Source of the DNA: Parvibaculum sp963696585
GTDB lineage: Bacteria; Pseudomonadota; Alphaproteobacteria; Parvibaculales; Parvibaculaceae
Reading direction: 5' to 3'
Length of the DNA stretch: 64,000 nt
NCBI GenBank assembly: GCA_963696585.1
Contig: CAVOKW010000025.1
Span: 1-64,000, forward strand
The stretch's first letter is position 1. Each line of letters begins with the position of its first letter. The notes beneath the pieces are model-generated. The model was not told the DNA's origin. It saw only the letters and a list, made by a program, of their open reading frames with translations, and ran no database searches. Of this stretch, positions 43,938-53,686 are shown one piece after another. A program made the position numbers and the translations under genes.

Positions 43938-46295
43938 GTGCAGCGTATCGAAAATCTCGTATTTGGCCTGCGTGCTGTGATCCTGGGGGTTCTGGCCATC
44001 TTCACGGTCATCATGGGCGTCTATGCCATCCAGCTCCGCATGGATGCAGGCTTTGCCAAGATGCTTCCCATCGGCCACCCCTATATTCAGACCTTTCTGA
44101 AATATTCGGATTCTTTTGGCGGCGGCAATCGCGTACTTGTCGTGCTTGAGCAGAAAAAAGATGGCGACATTTTCAACGCCGACTTTCTTGCCAAGCTGAA
44201 CGATGCCACACAGGATCTGTTCTACATTCCGGGTGTGGCGCGTCATACGGTGACATCGCTCTGGACGCCGAACACGCGCTTTATCGCGGTGACAGAAGAA
44301 GGTCTTGAAGCTGGCGACGTGATCCCGGCCGATTTCTCGCCTTCCGCCGAGAGTATCAATCAGGTGATGCAAAACACGCTGCGCGCCGATCTCGTGGGCC
44401 GCCTTGTTTCCACCGATTTCAAATCCGCCATGATCCGCGCTGAACTTCAGGACTTCGATCCTGAGACGCGCCAGAAGCTGGATTATTTCAAGGTCGCCCG
44501 TCTGCTGGAGCAGAACCTGCGCGACAAATATGTATCCGACACTATCGATGTGAAGATCGTCGGCTTTGCCAAACTCACCGGCGACATTGCCGATGGGGCG
44601 CGCTCCGTGGTGATATTCTTTATCGTCGCCTTCGTTCTCACCTGTCTCATGCTCTGGCTCTATTGCCGTTCCTGGCTCTTGACCATCGTGACGGTGAGCT
44701 GCTCGCTTTGCTCATTGATCTGGCAATTCGGTTTGTTGAAGATCATGGGCTTTGGCCTGGATCCGCTGGCCGTGCTTGTGCCCTTCCTGGTGTTCGCCAT
44801 TGGCGTGAGCCACGGCGTGCAGCAGATCAACATGGTGGGCGCTGAAATTGCCGCCGGTCTCAACAAGGAACAGGCGGCCCGCGCCACCTTTACCTTTCTT
44901 TTGCGTCCGGGTTCGGTGGCGCTCTTTACCGCGCTTTCCGGCTTTGCCACGCTCTACATCATTCCGATCGGCATGATCCAGGAACTCGCCATCACCGCCT
45001 CGGTTGGTGTGTCGCTCAAGATCATCTCCAATCTCGTGATGTTGCCGCTCATTGTTTCCTATGTCGCGCCCGGCGCCGAATATGGCGATAAGGTGCGTCA
45101 TGCGATGGAATCACGTGCGCGCTTCTGGCCCTATATCGCGGCTCTTGCGCGTCCGGGCAATGCGTTCATCTTCATCGGCATTTGCACCATCATTGGTGGC
45201 GTGGCGATGTATGAAAGCCGTGATCGTCAGATCGGTGACGTTCATGCGGGTGCGGGCGAGTTGTGGCCCAATGCGCGTTACAATCTCGACTCCGAATATA
45301 TTGCCGAGAATTTCAATCTTGGTCTGAACGTTCTGACCGTGATCGGCGCCTCCGACAAAGTGGTCTGCACCGACTATCCGCAGATGCAATATCTGACGGA
45401 CTTCAGCTGGTATATGCGCAATGTGCCGGGTGTGCAGGCTGCCATCAGCCTTCCCGTCGTTGCCAAGAAGATCAACTCGATGTGGCAGGAAGGCAATCCG
45501 AAGTGGCAGGCATTGCCACGCAACTCCTCGGCATTGTCGCAGGCGACGGCAAGCGTCAGCAGTTCAACGGGCCTCGTCGATACCGATTGCAAGACGGCTG
45601 CCCTGCAAATCTTCATCGCCGATACCAAGGCCGACACCGTGAAGACGGTTGTGAAAGCGGCTGAAGACTGGATTGCCGATCACAAGATGGAAGGCTTCGA
45701 TATGAAGATTGGCACAGGTAATGTGTCGATCATCGCGGCCACCAATGAAGTGGTCGAACATTCCGAGCTGCCCATGCTGCTCTATGTTTACGCCGTGGTC
45801 ATGATGCTCGTCATTCTGACCTATCGTGAATGGCGCGGCGCGCTTGTCTGCGTGATCCCGCTCATTCTGGCGACCATCATCGGCAACTGGTTCCTGACGG
45901 CCGCTTCCATCGGTCTCAAAATCTCGACCTTGCCCGTGCTGGCCATTGCTGTCGGTATCGGCGTGGACTACGGCATCTACGAGTACAATCGCATCCAGCG
46001 CTATATGCGTATGGGCCTGACACCCTATGCGGCCTATCTGCAGGCGCTGAATGACGTTGGCTCGGCAACCATGTTCACCGGCGGTACGCTTGCCATCGGT
46101 GTCAGCACATGGACCTTCTCGGAACTGAAGTTCCAGGCCGACATGGGTCTGCTTTTGACCTTCATGTTCATCGTCAACATGGTCGGCGCTGTGACATTGC
46201 TGCCAGCTCTTGTGGCCGCCTTTGAATATCTCTGGCCGCTCAAGCGCAAGCCGCTGACAGAAGAAGAAGCCCGCGCCATTCGCCATGCGCATTGA
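43938..46295 (+). CDS. MMPL/RND-family exporter
   Basis: 785 residues with two sets of TM helices around large periplasmic loops (about 30-220 and 430-600) and RND features such as VLVPFLVFAIGVSHGVQQIN and AVGIGVDYGIYEYNR. It belongs to the MMPL branch, which moves lipids such as hopanoids, and not to the drug-pump HAE1 branch. Start: GTG at 43938 with AGGGGAGG five bases upstream; the ATG at 43890 lacks a ribosome site. Single gene ended by strong hairpins. Confidence 0.85.
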   Translation: MQRIENLVFGLRAVILGVLAIFTVIMGVYAIQLRMDAGFAKMLPIGHPYIQTFLKYSDSFGGGNRVLVVLEQKKDGDIFNADFLAKLNDATQDLFYIPGVARHTVTSLWTPNTRFIAVTEEGLEAGDVIPADFSPSAESINQVMQNTLRADLVGRLVSTDFKSAMIRAELQDFDPETRQKLDYFKVARLLEQNLRDKYVSDTIDVKIVGFAKLTGDIADGARSVVIFFIVAFVLTCLMLWLYCRSWLLTIVTVSCSLCSLIWQFGLLKIMGFGLDPLAVLVPFLVFAIGVSHGVQQINMVGAEIAAGLNKEQAARATFTFLLRPGSVALFTALSGFATLYIIPIGMIQELAITASVGVSLKIISNLVMLPLIVSYVAPGAEYGDKVRHAMESRARFWPYIAALARPGNAFIFIGICTIIGGVAMYESRDRQIGDVHAGAGELWPNARYNLDSEYIAENFNLGLNVLTVIGASDKVVCTDYPQMQYLTDFSWYMRNVPGVQAAISLPVVAKKINSMWQEGNPKWQALPRNSSALSQATASVSSSTGLVDTDCKTAALQIFIADTKADTVKTVVKAAEDWIADHKMEGFDMKIGTGNVSIIAATNEVVEHSELPMLLYVYAVVMMLVILTYREWRGALVCVIPLILATIIGNWFLTAASIGLKISTLPVLAIAVGIGVDYGIYEYNRIQRYMRMGLTPYAAYLQALNDVGSATMFTGGTLAIGVSTWTFSELKFQADMGLLLTFMFIVNMVGAVTLLPALVAAFEYLWPLKRKPLTEEEARAIRHAH

Positions 46296-46299
46296 GTGA

Positions 46300-46363
46300 C
46301 GGGGCGGCTTGCCGCCCCTCCGATCCAACCGAAAGGGCGGCCTCCGCAAGGAGTGCCGCCCTT
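46300..46363. terminator. Two hairpins between convergent exporter and RND pump genes
   Basis: GGGGCGG-cttg-CCGCCCC (46300-46317) and AAAGGGCGGC...GCCGCCCTTT (46331-46363) follow the exporter gene. The second has A-rich and T-rich flanks on both strands, so it can end transcription from either side. Confidence 0.75.
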
Positions 46364-46436
46364 TCCTTTACGCCCATTGTCATTGAGGGAATGACAATGG
46401 GGAGATCATGGCCGGGTGACGGCCCAAGCCCTGGTT

Positions 46437-49400
46437 TCACTCCACCTCGGTCACAACCTCGCGCGGCGCCAGCAGCAGATACATGGTTGGCGTGACCAGA
46501 CGCGAGAGGAAGGTAGAGGTGAGAAGGCCGCCAATGATAACCCAGGCGAGCGGCGAATAGAGACCTGAGCCACCAAGCGCCAGAGGCAGCAAGCCACCAA
46601 TGGCTGTGGCGGATGTGAGCAGCACCGGCAGGAAGCGGATTTCGCCGGCCTGCTCGATCGCATCCATCAGGGGCGTGCCAGCGCGACGCAACTGATTGGT
46701 GAAATCGACAAGCAGGATCGAGTTCTTGATCTCGATGCCAATGAGCGCAATGAAGCCGATGACGGCGGTGAAGGAGAGCGTGTAGCCCGAACCGAGCAGC
46801 GCCATGATGCCGCCAAAAATGCCCAGCGGAATGACGCCGGCCACAACGAGAGTTGAACGGAAGGATCTGAACTCCAGAATGAGCACGGCCATGATGCCAA
46901 AGCAGGCGATGAGAACGGCATTTTGCAGACCGGCAAAACTCTTCTTGGCGGCTTCGGCTTCGCCACCACGCCGGAACTCAAAGCCGGGAGGGAGTGGCAA
47001 ATCATTGAGTCGTTCAAATACCGCGTCTGTGACCTTGGCAGTGTTATCGCCGGTCAGCGTATAGGCGGTCAGGGTTACGAGGCGCTCGCGATTGTAGCGG
47101 TTGATGCGGCTTGGCGCCGTTTCAAGATGCGGCGCTGTTATCAAACCCAAGGGAATGGAATTGCCACTCTGGGTCGGCACATAGACCTGGGTCAGTGCGG
47201 TGACGTCTTGATGCCTGTCGAGCGGCAGTCGAATGGTGATCGGGTATTGCTCGCCATTTGACTCGCGATAGATGCCGCTCTGCTCACCGACAATGGCGAG
47301 GCGAACGGTGCGATCAATGGCGCCTGTCGGCACGCCAAGGAGGGCCGCCTTTTGCGTGTTGATGCCCAAATTGAGGTCGGTGCGATCCAGTCGTACCGGG
47401 TTTTGCACATCGCGCACGCCGGGCGTGGCTTCCATGATCAGCGCCACTTTGGCGGCGAGTTGCTTGAGGACGGCAAGATCAGGTCCGACAAGGCGCACGG
47501 CGATCGGAGCCTCAATCGGCGGCCCGTTCTGGAAGACGCGCAGGATGATCTGGGCACCGGGATATTTTGCAAACTGGCTGCGCAATTCATCAAAGAAGCG
47601 AGGCGTTTTCACCTCATCAAATTCGTTCAGCTGCGTGAAGACTTCCGCCTTGTTGGCGCGCGTGTCACGCGCCGAGATGTTGTAATAAATCTGCGGATTG
47701 CCATGCCCCAGATTGGACATGATCCAGGTCAGCTTGTCGGGGTATTGGCCGAGAACCTTCTCGACATAGTTGAGTGCGCGCCTGGTTTCCTCAAGGCCGG
47801 TTCCTTCAGGGGTTTCGATCTGGACGAGAAACTGCTTGCTACCGGCTGGCGGAAACAGGCTGAAGCCGATCACCGGAATGAAGGCGAGGCTGGCAAAACA
47901 AACGGCAAGTGCGCCAAAGACTGTCGACTTTGGATTGGCGAGCGCCCGATGCAGCAGCGGACGATAGATGCGATGAATGCCGCCCATCACGGCGCGCAGG
48001 AAAATATTACCTTCCGGATGTGATTTGTCGCTTAGCATGCGGCTGGAGAGAAAAGGGATGATCGTCAAGGAAACAAAGAGTGAGGCGACGATTGTGAGCG
48101 TCACGGCGACAGGTAGGGAACGGGTAAACTTGCCGGCGCCTTCAGGCAAAGAAAGCAGGGGCAGGAAAGCAAAGAGCAGGGCGGCGGTGCAACCCACAAC
48201 GGCAATCGATATCTGTGATGTTGCGTCAATAACCGCTTCAATGCGGCCTTTTCCCATGCGCAGATGACGCTCGATATTTTCAACAACAACGATTGAATCG
48301 TCGACCAGCAGGCCGAGCGCCAGCACAAATCCGGCAATGGAAAGCTGGTTCAGCGAGAAGCCGAGAAAGCTCAGCATGGAAAGGCCAATTGCCAGCGAGA
48401 GCGGAATGGAGACCATGACAACGGCTGAGGCGCGCGGTCCCAGGGGCAAGAGGGTGATGACGACAATGCCCACGGCCAGAATGAAATCGCGATAGAGATG
48501 GCTCAGACGTTCCGCTACCGAGACAGATTGATCAAAGGCGCGTTGCAGCTTGATGTCTTTGGGCAGTCGGCTTTCAAAATGATCGAGCACTTTGTAGATG
48601 TTGTTGCGGACCTCAAAGACGTTCTGGTTTTCTTTCTGATTGGCCGTGATGAAAACGGCGCGTTGGCCATTGTACCAGGCCAGATGGCTTGCTTCTTCCT
48701 GCGCCCAGGAGACCTCCGCGACATCACGAATGCGCACGATCCTGCCATCATAGGCACCAATGACGGTATCGCCTATTTCATCAAGGCTTTTGTAACCGCC
48801 CGTGGTTTTGACATTGAAGCGTCTGGCGCCGGAATGAATGGGACCGCCGGGAATGTCGCTGCTTTCCGCACCAATGGCATCGGCCAGACGCGTGACGGGA
48901 ATGCCAAGGCTTGTCAGGCGACCAAAATTGACGGCGACACGCACTTCGGAAGCGGGAAGTCCCCAGATCGCCGTTTCGCGCACGCCAGCCGCCCGGTCAA
49001 TCGCGTCGCGCAATTCCTTGGCGACATCTTCGAGTTCACGGGCCGGTGCCGTTTCGCTGAGCAGCGCAATTTGCACGATGTTGGTCAGTGAGGGCCGAAA
49101 CTTGTTGACCTGGAGCGTGGTGATGCCGTCGGGCAGGCTGGTGCGCAGCGCATTGATCTCGCGCACCATATCGTCATAGCGCTTGTCGGGATCGGTTGAC
49201 CAGGCGAACTCGGCCTGAATGGTCGCCACGCCGTCTTCGGCCCGGCTCACGGTATTTTCGAGGTCATCGATGCCGTTCACCGCGTCCTCGATGGGGCGCA
49301 CGATGAGGCGCTCCATGTCGGTGGGTGTTGCACCGGGCAGCACGACTGTGACGACGGCAAAAGGCACCGCAAAATCCGGGTCTTCGGCGCGGGTGATGTT

Positions 49401-49499
49401 CTGGAAGGTGTTAAGGCCCATCATGGCGAGGAGGGCAAAGACAACCAGCGTGAACTGCCAGTTGCGAACAAAGAAGGCGCTGATGCGGCTGAGGATCAT
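46437..49499 (-). CDS. RND efflux pump permease (HAE1/AcrB type)
   Basis: 1020 residues with the two-fold RND plan of 12 TM helices and porter domains. Visible marks include GLLVDDSIVVVENIERHL in TM4 with the paired Asp, and GIEIKNSILLVDFTNQLR in the second half. Works with the upstream membrane-fusion lipoprotein and an outer-membrane channel not encoded here. The ATG overlaps the end of the adaptor gene (ATGA). Likely under the divergent TetR regulator. Confidence 0.93.
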   Translation of the reverse strand: MILSRISAFFVRNWQFTLVVFALLAMMGLNTFQNITRAEDPDFAVPFAVVTVVLPGATPTDMERLIVRPIEDAVNGIDDLENTVSRAEDGVATIQAEFAWSTDPDKRYDDMVREINALRTSLPDGITTLQVNKFRPSLTNIVQIALLSETAPARELEDVAKELRDAIDRAAGVRETAIWGLPASEVRVAVNFGRLTSLGIPVTRLADAIGAESSDIPGGPIHSGARRFNVKTTGGYKSLDEIGDTVIGAYDGRIVRIRDVAEVSWAQEEASHLAWYNGQRAVFITANQKENQNVFEVRNNIYKVLDHFESRLPKDIKLQRAFDQSVSVAERLSHLYRDFILAVGIVVITLLPLGPRASAVVMVSIPLSLAIGLSMLSFLGFSLNQLSIAGFVLALGLLVDDSIVVVENIERHLRMGKGRIEAVIDATSQISIAVVGCTAALLFAFLPLLSLPEGAGKFTRSLPVAVTLTIVASLFVSLTIIPFLSSRMLSDKSHPEGNIFLRAVMGGIHRIYRPLLHRALANPKSTVFGALAVCFASLAFIPVIGFSLFPPAGSKQFLVQIETPEGTGLEETRRALNYVEKVLGQYPDKLTWIMSNLGHGNPQIYYNISARDTRANKAEVFTQLNEFDEVKTPRFFDELRSQFAKYPGAQIILRVFQNGPPIEAPIAVRLVGPDLAVLKQLAAKVALIMEATPGVRDVQNPVRLDRTDLNLGINTQKAALLGVPTGAIDRTVRLAIVGEQSGIYRESNGEQYPITIRLPLDRHQDVTALTQVYVPTQSGNSIPLGLITAPHLETAPSRINRYNRERLVTLTAYTLTGDNTAKVTDAVFERLNDLPLPPGFEFRRGGEAEAAKKSFAGLQNAVLIACFGIMAVLILEFRSFRSTLVVAGVIPLGIFGGIMALLGSGYTLSFTAVIGFIALIGIEIKNSILLVDFTNQLRRAGTPLMDAIEQAGEIRFLPVLLTSATAIGGLLPLALGGSGLYSPLAWVIIGGLLTSTFLSRLVTPTMYLLLAPREVVTEVE

Positions 49500-50593
49500 G
49501 TGCGCGGCCCCTTTTCAGGTGCCGGTTTTTCCAGATCTTTGACTATCCTGACCCTGGCCCCTTCACGCAGATAAGGCGCCCCGGCGCTGACCACCTGCAT
49601 GCCGACCTTGAGCCCCTGTGTGACCAGCACATCCTCACCCTCAATTCGTGCGATCGAGATGCGTGTCTGCTGCGCAGTCTGGCTGGCATTGTCCACGACA
49701 TAGACATTGGCGGTGGCGCCATGGCCCTCAAGAATGGCGCTGGCGGGGATGGCGACATAGCTTGGTCCTGAGCGGTCACGCGGGGCAATGCTGGCTCTGG
49801 CAATGAAGCCGCTACCTGTTCCTGGCGGCAGATCATTCAGGGTGATTTCGACCTCAAATGTACCTGTTTGCGGGTTGCTCTCTCCGGCAATGCGCCGTAC
49901 CACGCCCTCGATCGGGGTTGTGGGGAAGGCGTCGAGCATGACGCGGGCCTTGCTGCCAAGGCCGATGCGCGCCACATCGCGATCACTCAGTCCGACCTTC
50001 AGGATAAAGTCCTGCGTTCCCTGACTGACCGTGAGCACGGGGGCGCCTGCGGCGACGATTTCGTTCTTTTCCACGTGGCGTGTCAGCACCGTGCCGTCTG
50101 CGGGGGCAGTGATGCGGGCGAGGCTGCGGTTGAACTCCACCTGGGTGAGGGCGGCCCGCGCCTGCGCCAGCGCTGTGCGGGCGTCTTCAGCCTTCTGCAC
50201 GCTCACAAATCCCTTGGGAAGCAGGGGTTCTATACGGGCCAGATCGCGTTTGGCCTTGTCGGCGGCCGCCCGGGCATTGATCGCCTGGGCCTCGATCTCG
50301 CGCTGGTCGAGGACGGCGAGCAACTGGCCTTTTTTGACCTTGTCACCGGTATCGACCGAGAGGGTTTTGAGAAGGCCGGATATCTTGAAGGAGAGCACCG
50401 CCTCACGATCCGGTTTCACCAGCCCGTAAGCCGTGACATCGGCAGCTTCCGGCGCGGCGCGCACAGCGGCGACTTCGACGGGGATTTCCGGTTGTTCAGC
50501 GGCTGCCTTGTCGCCCGCATCCGGACCACAGGCCGCCAATAACAGGCTCAAGGCCACAAGACCCGGCCCCGCGCTTGCAAAAAAACGAGACAT
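49496..50593 (-). CDS. RND periplasmic adaptor (membrane fusion) lipoprotein
   Basis: 365 residues. Lipobox LLLAAC with Cys22, then a biotinyl-lipoyl-like hairpin (KKGQLLAVLDQREIEAQ), an alpha-helical coiled coil, and barrel domains ending in GLKVGMQVVSAGA. Links the permease to an outer-membrane channel. First gene of the two-gene pump operon. Confidence 0.93.
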   Translation of the reverse strand: MSRFFASAGPGLVALSLLLAACGPDAGDKAAAEQPEIPVEVAAVRAAPEAADVTAYGLVKPDREAVLSFKISGLLKTLSVDTGDKVKKGQLLAVLDQREIEAQAINARAAADKAKRDLARIEPLLPKGFVSVQKAEDARTALAQARAALTQVEFNRSLARITAPADGTVLTRHVEKNEIVAAGAPVLTVSQGTQDFILKVGLSDRDVARIGLGSKARVMLDAFPTTPIEGVVRRIAGESNPQTGTFEVEITLNDLPPGTGSGFIARASIAPRDRSGPSYVAIPASAILEGHGATANVYVVDNASQTAQQTRISIARIEGEDVLVTQGLKVGMQVVSAGAPYLREGARVRIVKDLEKPAPEKGPRT

Positions 50594-50679
50594 CGCTCAC
50601 CCTCTTCTTTACTTAACGGTGTTTATTTAGCGAGATGGCGTGCTTGGTCAAGGCCCCTTGATGGTGTAGTTCATCAGAA

Positions 50680-51375
50680 ATGCCCAAAAAAGATCACCGT
50701 TCCCTTCAAGCCACATCTGTTTGCGGTGGCGCTGCCCGCCTCACCGCGCGCCGCCGTCGGTTGCCGCCTGCCGAGCGGCGCGAGCAGATCATTGCGGCTG
50801 CGCGTGACCTCTTTACGACTCGGGGGGTCGACAATGTCTCCATGCGCAAGATTGCGACCCGGGTAGGCATTACGCAGGCGGCGATCTATCAGCATTTCGA
50901 AGACAAGGCGGCGATCCTCTTTGCGCTCAGTGAAGGCTTTTTCCAGGGCATGATCGCGAACTTTGTGGCGCGGCTTGATCCGACGCTTGAGCCGCTGGCG
51001 GCATTTCGTGCTTCCCTCAAGGCCTATGTCGAATATGGCCTTTCGCGACCGGAGGAATATCGGCTCGTCTTCATGACCAGCAATTCCCAGATCGTTGGCA
51101 CGGGCCATCGCACCCCGCCTGACATGTCGGGTGAGGCGCAGTCCGATGCGGGCAAAATCGCCTTCAGTATTTTGCATGATCGTGTGCGCGAACTTGTCGA
51201 GACCGGCCAGATCAGAGGCAATGACCCCGATGCGATGGCCGAAGCGATCTGGGCGGCAGGTCATGGCATCGTCTCGTTGCTGATCACGCATCAGACATTC
51301 GAGTGGACGCAGACGGACAGGCTTGTCGAAACCCAACTCGACCTGCTGTTTTACGGCTTGCTGCCGCGCGGCTGA
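50680..51375 (+). CDS. TetR/AcrR regulator, probable repressor of the RND operon
   Basis: 231 residues. Basic N-terminus, then HTH (AARDLFTTRGVDNVSMRKIA and TRVGITQAAIYQHFEDKAAI) and a TetR_C-like ligand domain. Divergent from the pump operon with an 86-bp shared promoter region, the classic layout of an efflux repressor. Confidence 0.88.
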   Translation: MPKKDHRSLQATSVCGGAARLTARRRRLPPAERREQIIAAARDLFTTRGVDNVSMRKIATRVGITQAAIYQHFEDKAAILFALSEGFFQGMIANFVARLDPTLEPLAAFRASLKAYVEYGLSRPEEYRLVFMTSNSQIVGTGHRTPPDMSGEAQSDAGKIAFSILHDRVRELVETGQIRGNDPDAMAEAIWAAGHGIVSLLITHQTFEWTQTDRLVETQLDLLFYGLLPRG

Positions 51376-51686
51376 ACCTCAAGGGGCTTCGGCTGCGGCC
51401 TTGTCGCCGATCTTGCGTTCCAGGGTGCTTATCGCCCCTTTGCGGCCGTCCGGATTTTTGATGATTTGTGCGGCAAGTCATTGACCACGCTACGTCAACG
51501 TCAAGCGACACAAAAAATGATGTTGTTTGCGGCCTTTCAGGCGCGATATGGGAGTGTGGCCCGCATGCACAGGCATTCAGATGTCAGCATGCGCGGGCGA
51601 GTTCAAGCGTCCGGGTTTCCCGAATGCCAGACGGATGACGTGAAAAAACGGCGCGCTCAGAGCGCCAGACAATGAGGAAGGTAGTC
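51376..51686. other. 311-bp gap before the thiolase gene; candidate operator at 51481
   Basis: No gene is evident. TTGACCACGCTACGTCAA at 51481-51498 has TTGAC/GTCAA arms like the palindrome at 24277 and is followed by CGTCAAG. It may bind a regulator of acid catabolism. Confidence 0.45.
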
Positions 51687-52859
51687 ATGGCAGAAGCATA
51701 TATCGTCGCCGCGGTGCGCACCGCTGGTGGCCGCAAGGCGGGTCGGCTCAAAGATTGGCACCCGGTCGATATGGGCGGCAAGGTTCTCGATGCCTTGATC
51801 GAGCGCACAGGCATTGATCCGGCGCAGGTTGAGGATGTGATTTTCGGTTGCGTCGATCAGGCAGGCGAACAGGGCATGAATGTCGCGCGCAACGTGGTGC
51901 TCGCCTCCAAGCTCCCGGAAAGCGTTCCGGCAACATCCGTTGATCGCCAGTGCGGATCAGCGCAGCAGGCGCTGCATTTTGCGGCCCAGGCCGTCATGTC
52001 GGGTGCGATGGATTGCGTCATCGCCGGTGGTGTCGAGAGCATGACGCGCGTGCCGATGGGCCTGCCGATCTCGCTGCCTTTCAAAAATGGCTTTGGTTTC
52101 TATAAGAGCTCGGAAATCGAAAAGCGTTATCCCGGCATTCAGTTCAGCCAGTTTGAAGGCGCTGAAATGATCGCCAAGAAATATGCTCTGAAGAAGGACG
52201 ATCTCGACAGCTTCGCCTATAACAGCCACCAGAAGGCGATTGCGGCGACGAAGGCTGGTGCCTTTGACGATGAAATCCTGCCGCTTGAAGTGACCATGGA
52301 AGACGGCACAACCGTCATGCACAAGGTTGATGAAGGCATCCGCTTCGATGCCAGCCTTGATGGTATCCGTGGCGTGAAGCTGCTGGTTGAGGGCGGCGCC
52401 ATCACCGCAGCAACGTCGAGCCAGATTTGCGATGGCGCTTCGGCTGTCATGGTCGTCAATGAAAAGGGCCTGAAGGCGCTTGGTCTCAAGCCGATTGCCC
52501 GTGTCCATCACATGACGGTCATTGGTGGCGATCCCGTCATCATGCTCGAAGCCCCGATCCCGGCAACAGAGCGTGCGCTTCAGAAGGCGGGCATGAAGAT
52601 CGAGGATATTGATCTTTATGAAGTCAATGAAGCCTTTGCCTCGGTGCCGCTTGCCTGGCTGCAAAAGACCGGCGCCAATCCGGAAAACCTCAATGTCAAT
52701 GGCGGCGCGATTGCGCTCGGCCATCCGCTCGGGTGCTCGGGCACCAAGCTCATGACAACGCTTATCCATGCGCTCAAGAGCCGCAACAAGCGCTATGGCC
52801 TTCAGACCATGTGCGAAGGTGGCGGCCTGGCCAATGTGACGATTGTGGAACGCCTCTAA
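51687..52859 (+). CDS. Acetyl-CoA acyltransferase (thiolase)
   Basis: 390 residues. Nucleophile Cys89 in SVDRQCGSAQQAL, then NVNGGAIALGHPLGCSG with the active-site His and TMCEGGGLANV with the second Cys. Runs the last step of beta-oxidation or the reverse condensation. The ATG at 51687 has GAGGAAGG five bases upstream. The ATG at 51672 is a less likely start. Confidence 0.94.
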   Translation: MAEAYIVAAVRTAGGRKAGRLKDWHPVDMGGKVLDALIERTGIDPAQVEDVIFGCVDQAGEQGMNVARNVVLASKLPESVPATSVDRQCGSAQQALHFAAQAVMSGAMDCVIAGGVESMTRVPMGLPISLPFKNGFGFYKSSEIEKRYPGIQFSQFEGAEMIAKKYALKKDDLDSFAYNSHQKAIAATKAGAFDDEILPLEVTMEDGTTVMHKVDEGIRFDASLDGIRGVKLLVEGGAITAATSSQICDGASAVMVVNEKGLKALGLKPIARVHHMTVIGGDPVIMLEAPIPATERALQKAGMKIEDIDLYEVNEAFASVPLAWLQKTGANPENLNVNGGAIALGHPLGCSGTKLMTTLIHALKSRNKRYGLQTMCEGGGLANVTIVERL

Positions 52860-52887
52860 GGCTTGCCGCGATTTTATGAGTTGCTTG

Positions 52888-52915
52888 CGGGCGGGATCTC
52901 TGGTTCCGCCCGTTT
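52888..52915 (+). terminator. Hairpin after the thiolase gene
   Basis: CGGGCGG (52888-52894) pairs with CCGCCCG (52906-52912) around an 11-base loop and is followed by a short T run. It lies 29 bp past the stop. Confidence 0.6.
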
Positions 52916-52945
52916 GCGTTATAGTGCCGTGATCGAGGCCAGCCT

Positions 52946-53680
52946 GTGAGTCGAAAGATGCGCGAAGAAAACCCGGTCAAACGCGGCCATCCTTGCCAGA
53001 TTTGCGGCACGGGGCATTTGTATGCGCAGGCGATTCATGGCGAGGCCATCGCGCCGGGTGTGTTGGCGCTGATTTGCAAAGACCATGCGGCTTTTTCAAC
53101 TGATGGTTATATCTGTCAGAAGCACCTTAATGAATACCGTGACGCGCATGTGCGCAAGATTCTCTCGGATGAGAAGGGCGCGCTGGATACGCTTGAAACC
53201 GAAGTGCTGCGCTCCATCCGCGAACAGGATGTGTTGGCACAAAATACCGATGAACAATTTGACGAGGATCTGAGTTTTGGTGATCGCCTGTCGGACATGA
53301 TTGCCGACTTTGGCGGCAGTTGGCGCTTTATCATCATCTTCCTCAGCGTCATGACAGCATGGATCGTGCTCAATATTGTGGGCATGATGGCGCGGCCGTT
53401 TGATCCTTATCCCTTCATTCTGCTCAATCTGGTCTTGTCCTGCATCGCCGCCTTGCAGGCCCCGATCATCATGATGAGCCAGAACCGGCAGGAGACGCGC
53501 GACCGGCTTCGCGCCCAGAATGACTACAAAGTCAATCTCAAGGCAGAACTTGAAATCCGACACCTGCATGAAAAGGTCGATCACCTGCTCATGCACCAGT
53601 GGCAAAGATTGATGGAAGTGCAGCAGATCCAGATCGAGCTCATGAATGAGATCAACCGGGATCATCGCCGCAGTGAATAG
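52946..53680 (+). CDS. DUF1003 membrane protein
   Basis: 244 residues. N-terminal CQICG and a further Cys/His pair (ICQKH) suggest a small metal site. The DUF1003 core (DRLSDMIADFGGSWRFIIIF, two TM helices, then PFDPYPFILLNLVLSCIAAL and MMSQNRQETRDR) is followed by a coiled-coil tail. Function unknown. GTG start at 52946 or ATG at 52958. Confidence 0.87.
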   Translation: MSRKMREENPVKRGHPCQICGTGHLYAQAIHGEAIAPGVLALICKDHAAFSTDGYICQKHLNEYRDAHVRKILSDEKGALDTLETEVLRSIREQDVLAQNTDEQFDEDLSFGDRLSDMIADFGGSWRFIIIFLSVMTAWIVLNIVGMMARPFDPYPFILLNLVLSCIAALQAPIIMMSQNRQETRDRLRAQNDYKVNLKAELEIRHLHEKVDHLLMHQWQRLMEVQQIQIELMNEINRDHRRSE

Positions 53681-53686
53681 GGCCGC

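Noticed and set aside
50594..50679. Operator for the RND-linked TetR regulator
   Set aside because: The region has AT-rich segments (around TTAACGGTGTTTA) but no inverted repeat good enough to name.
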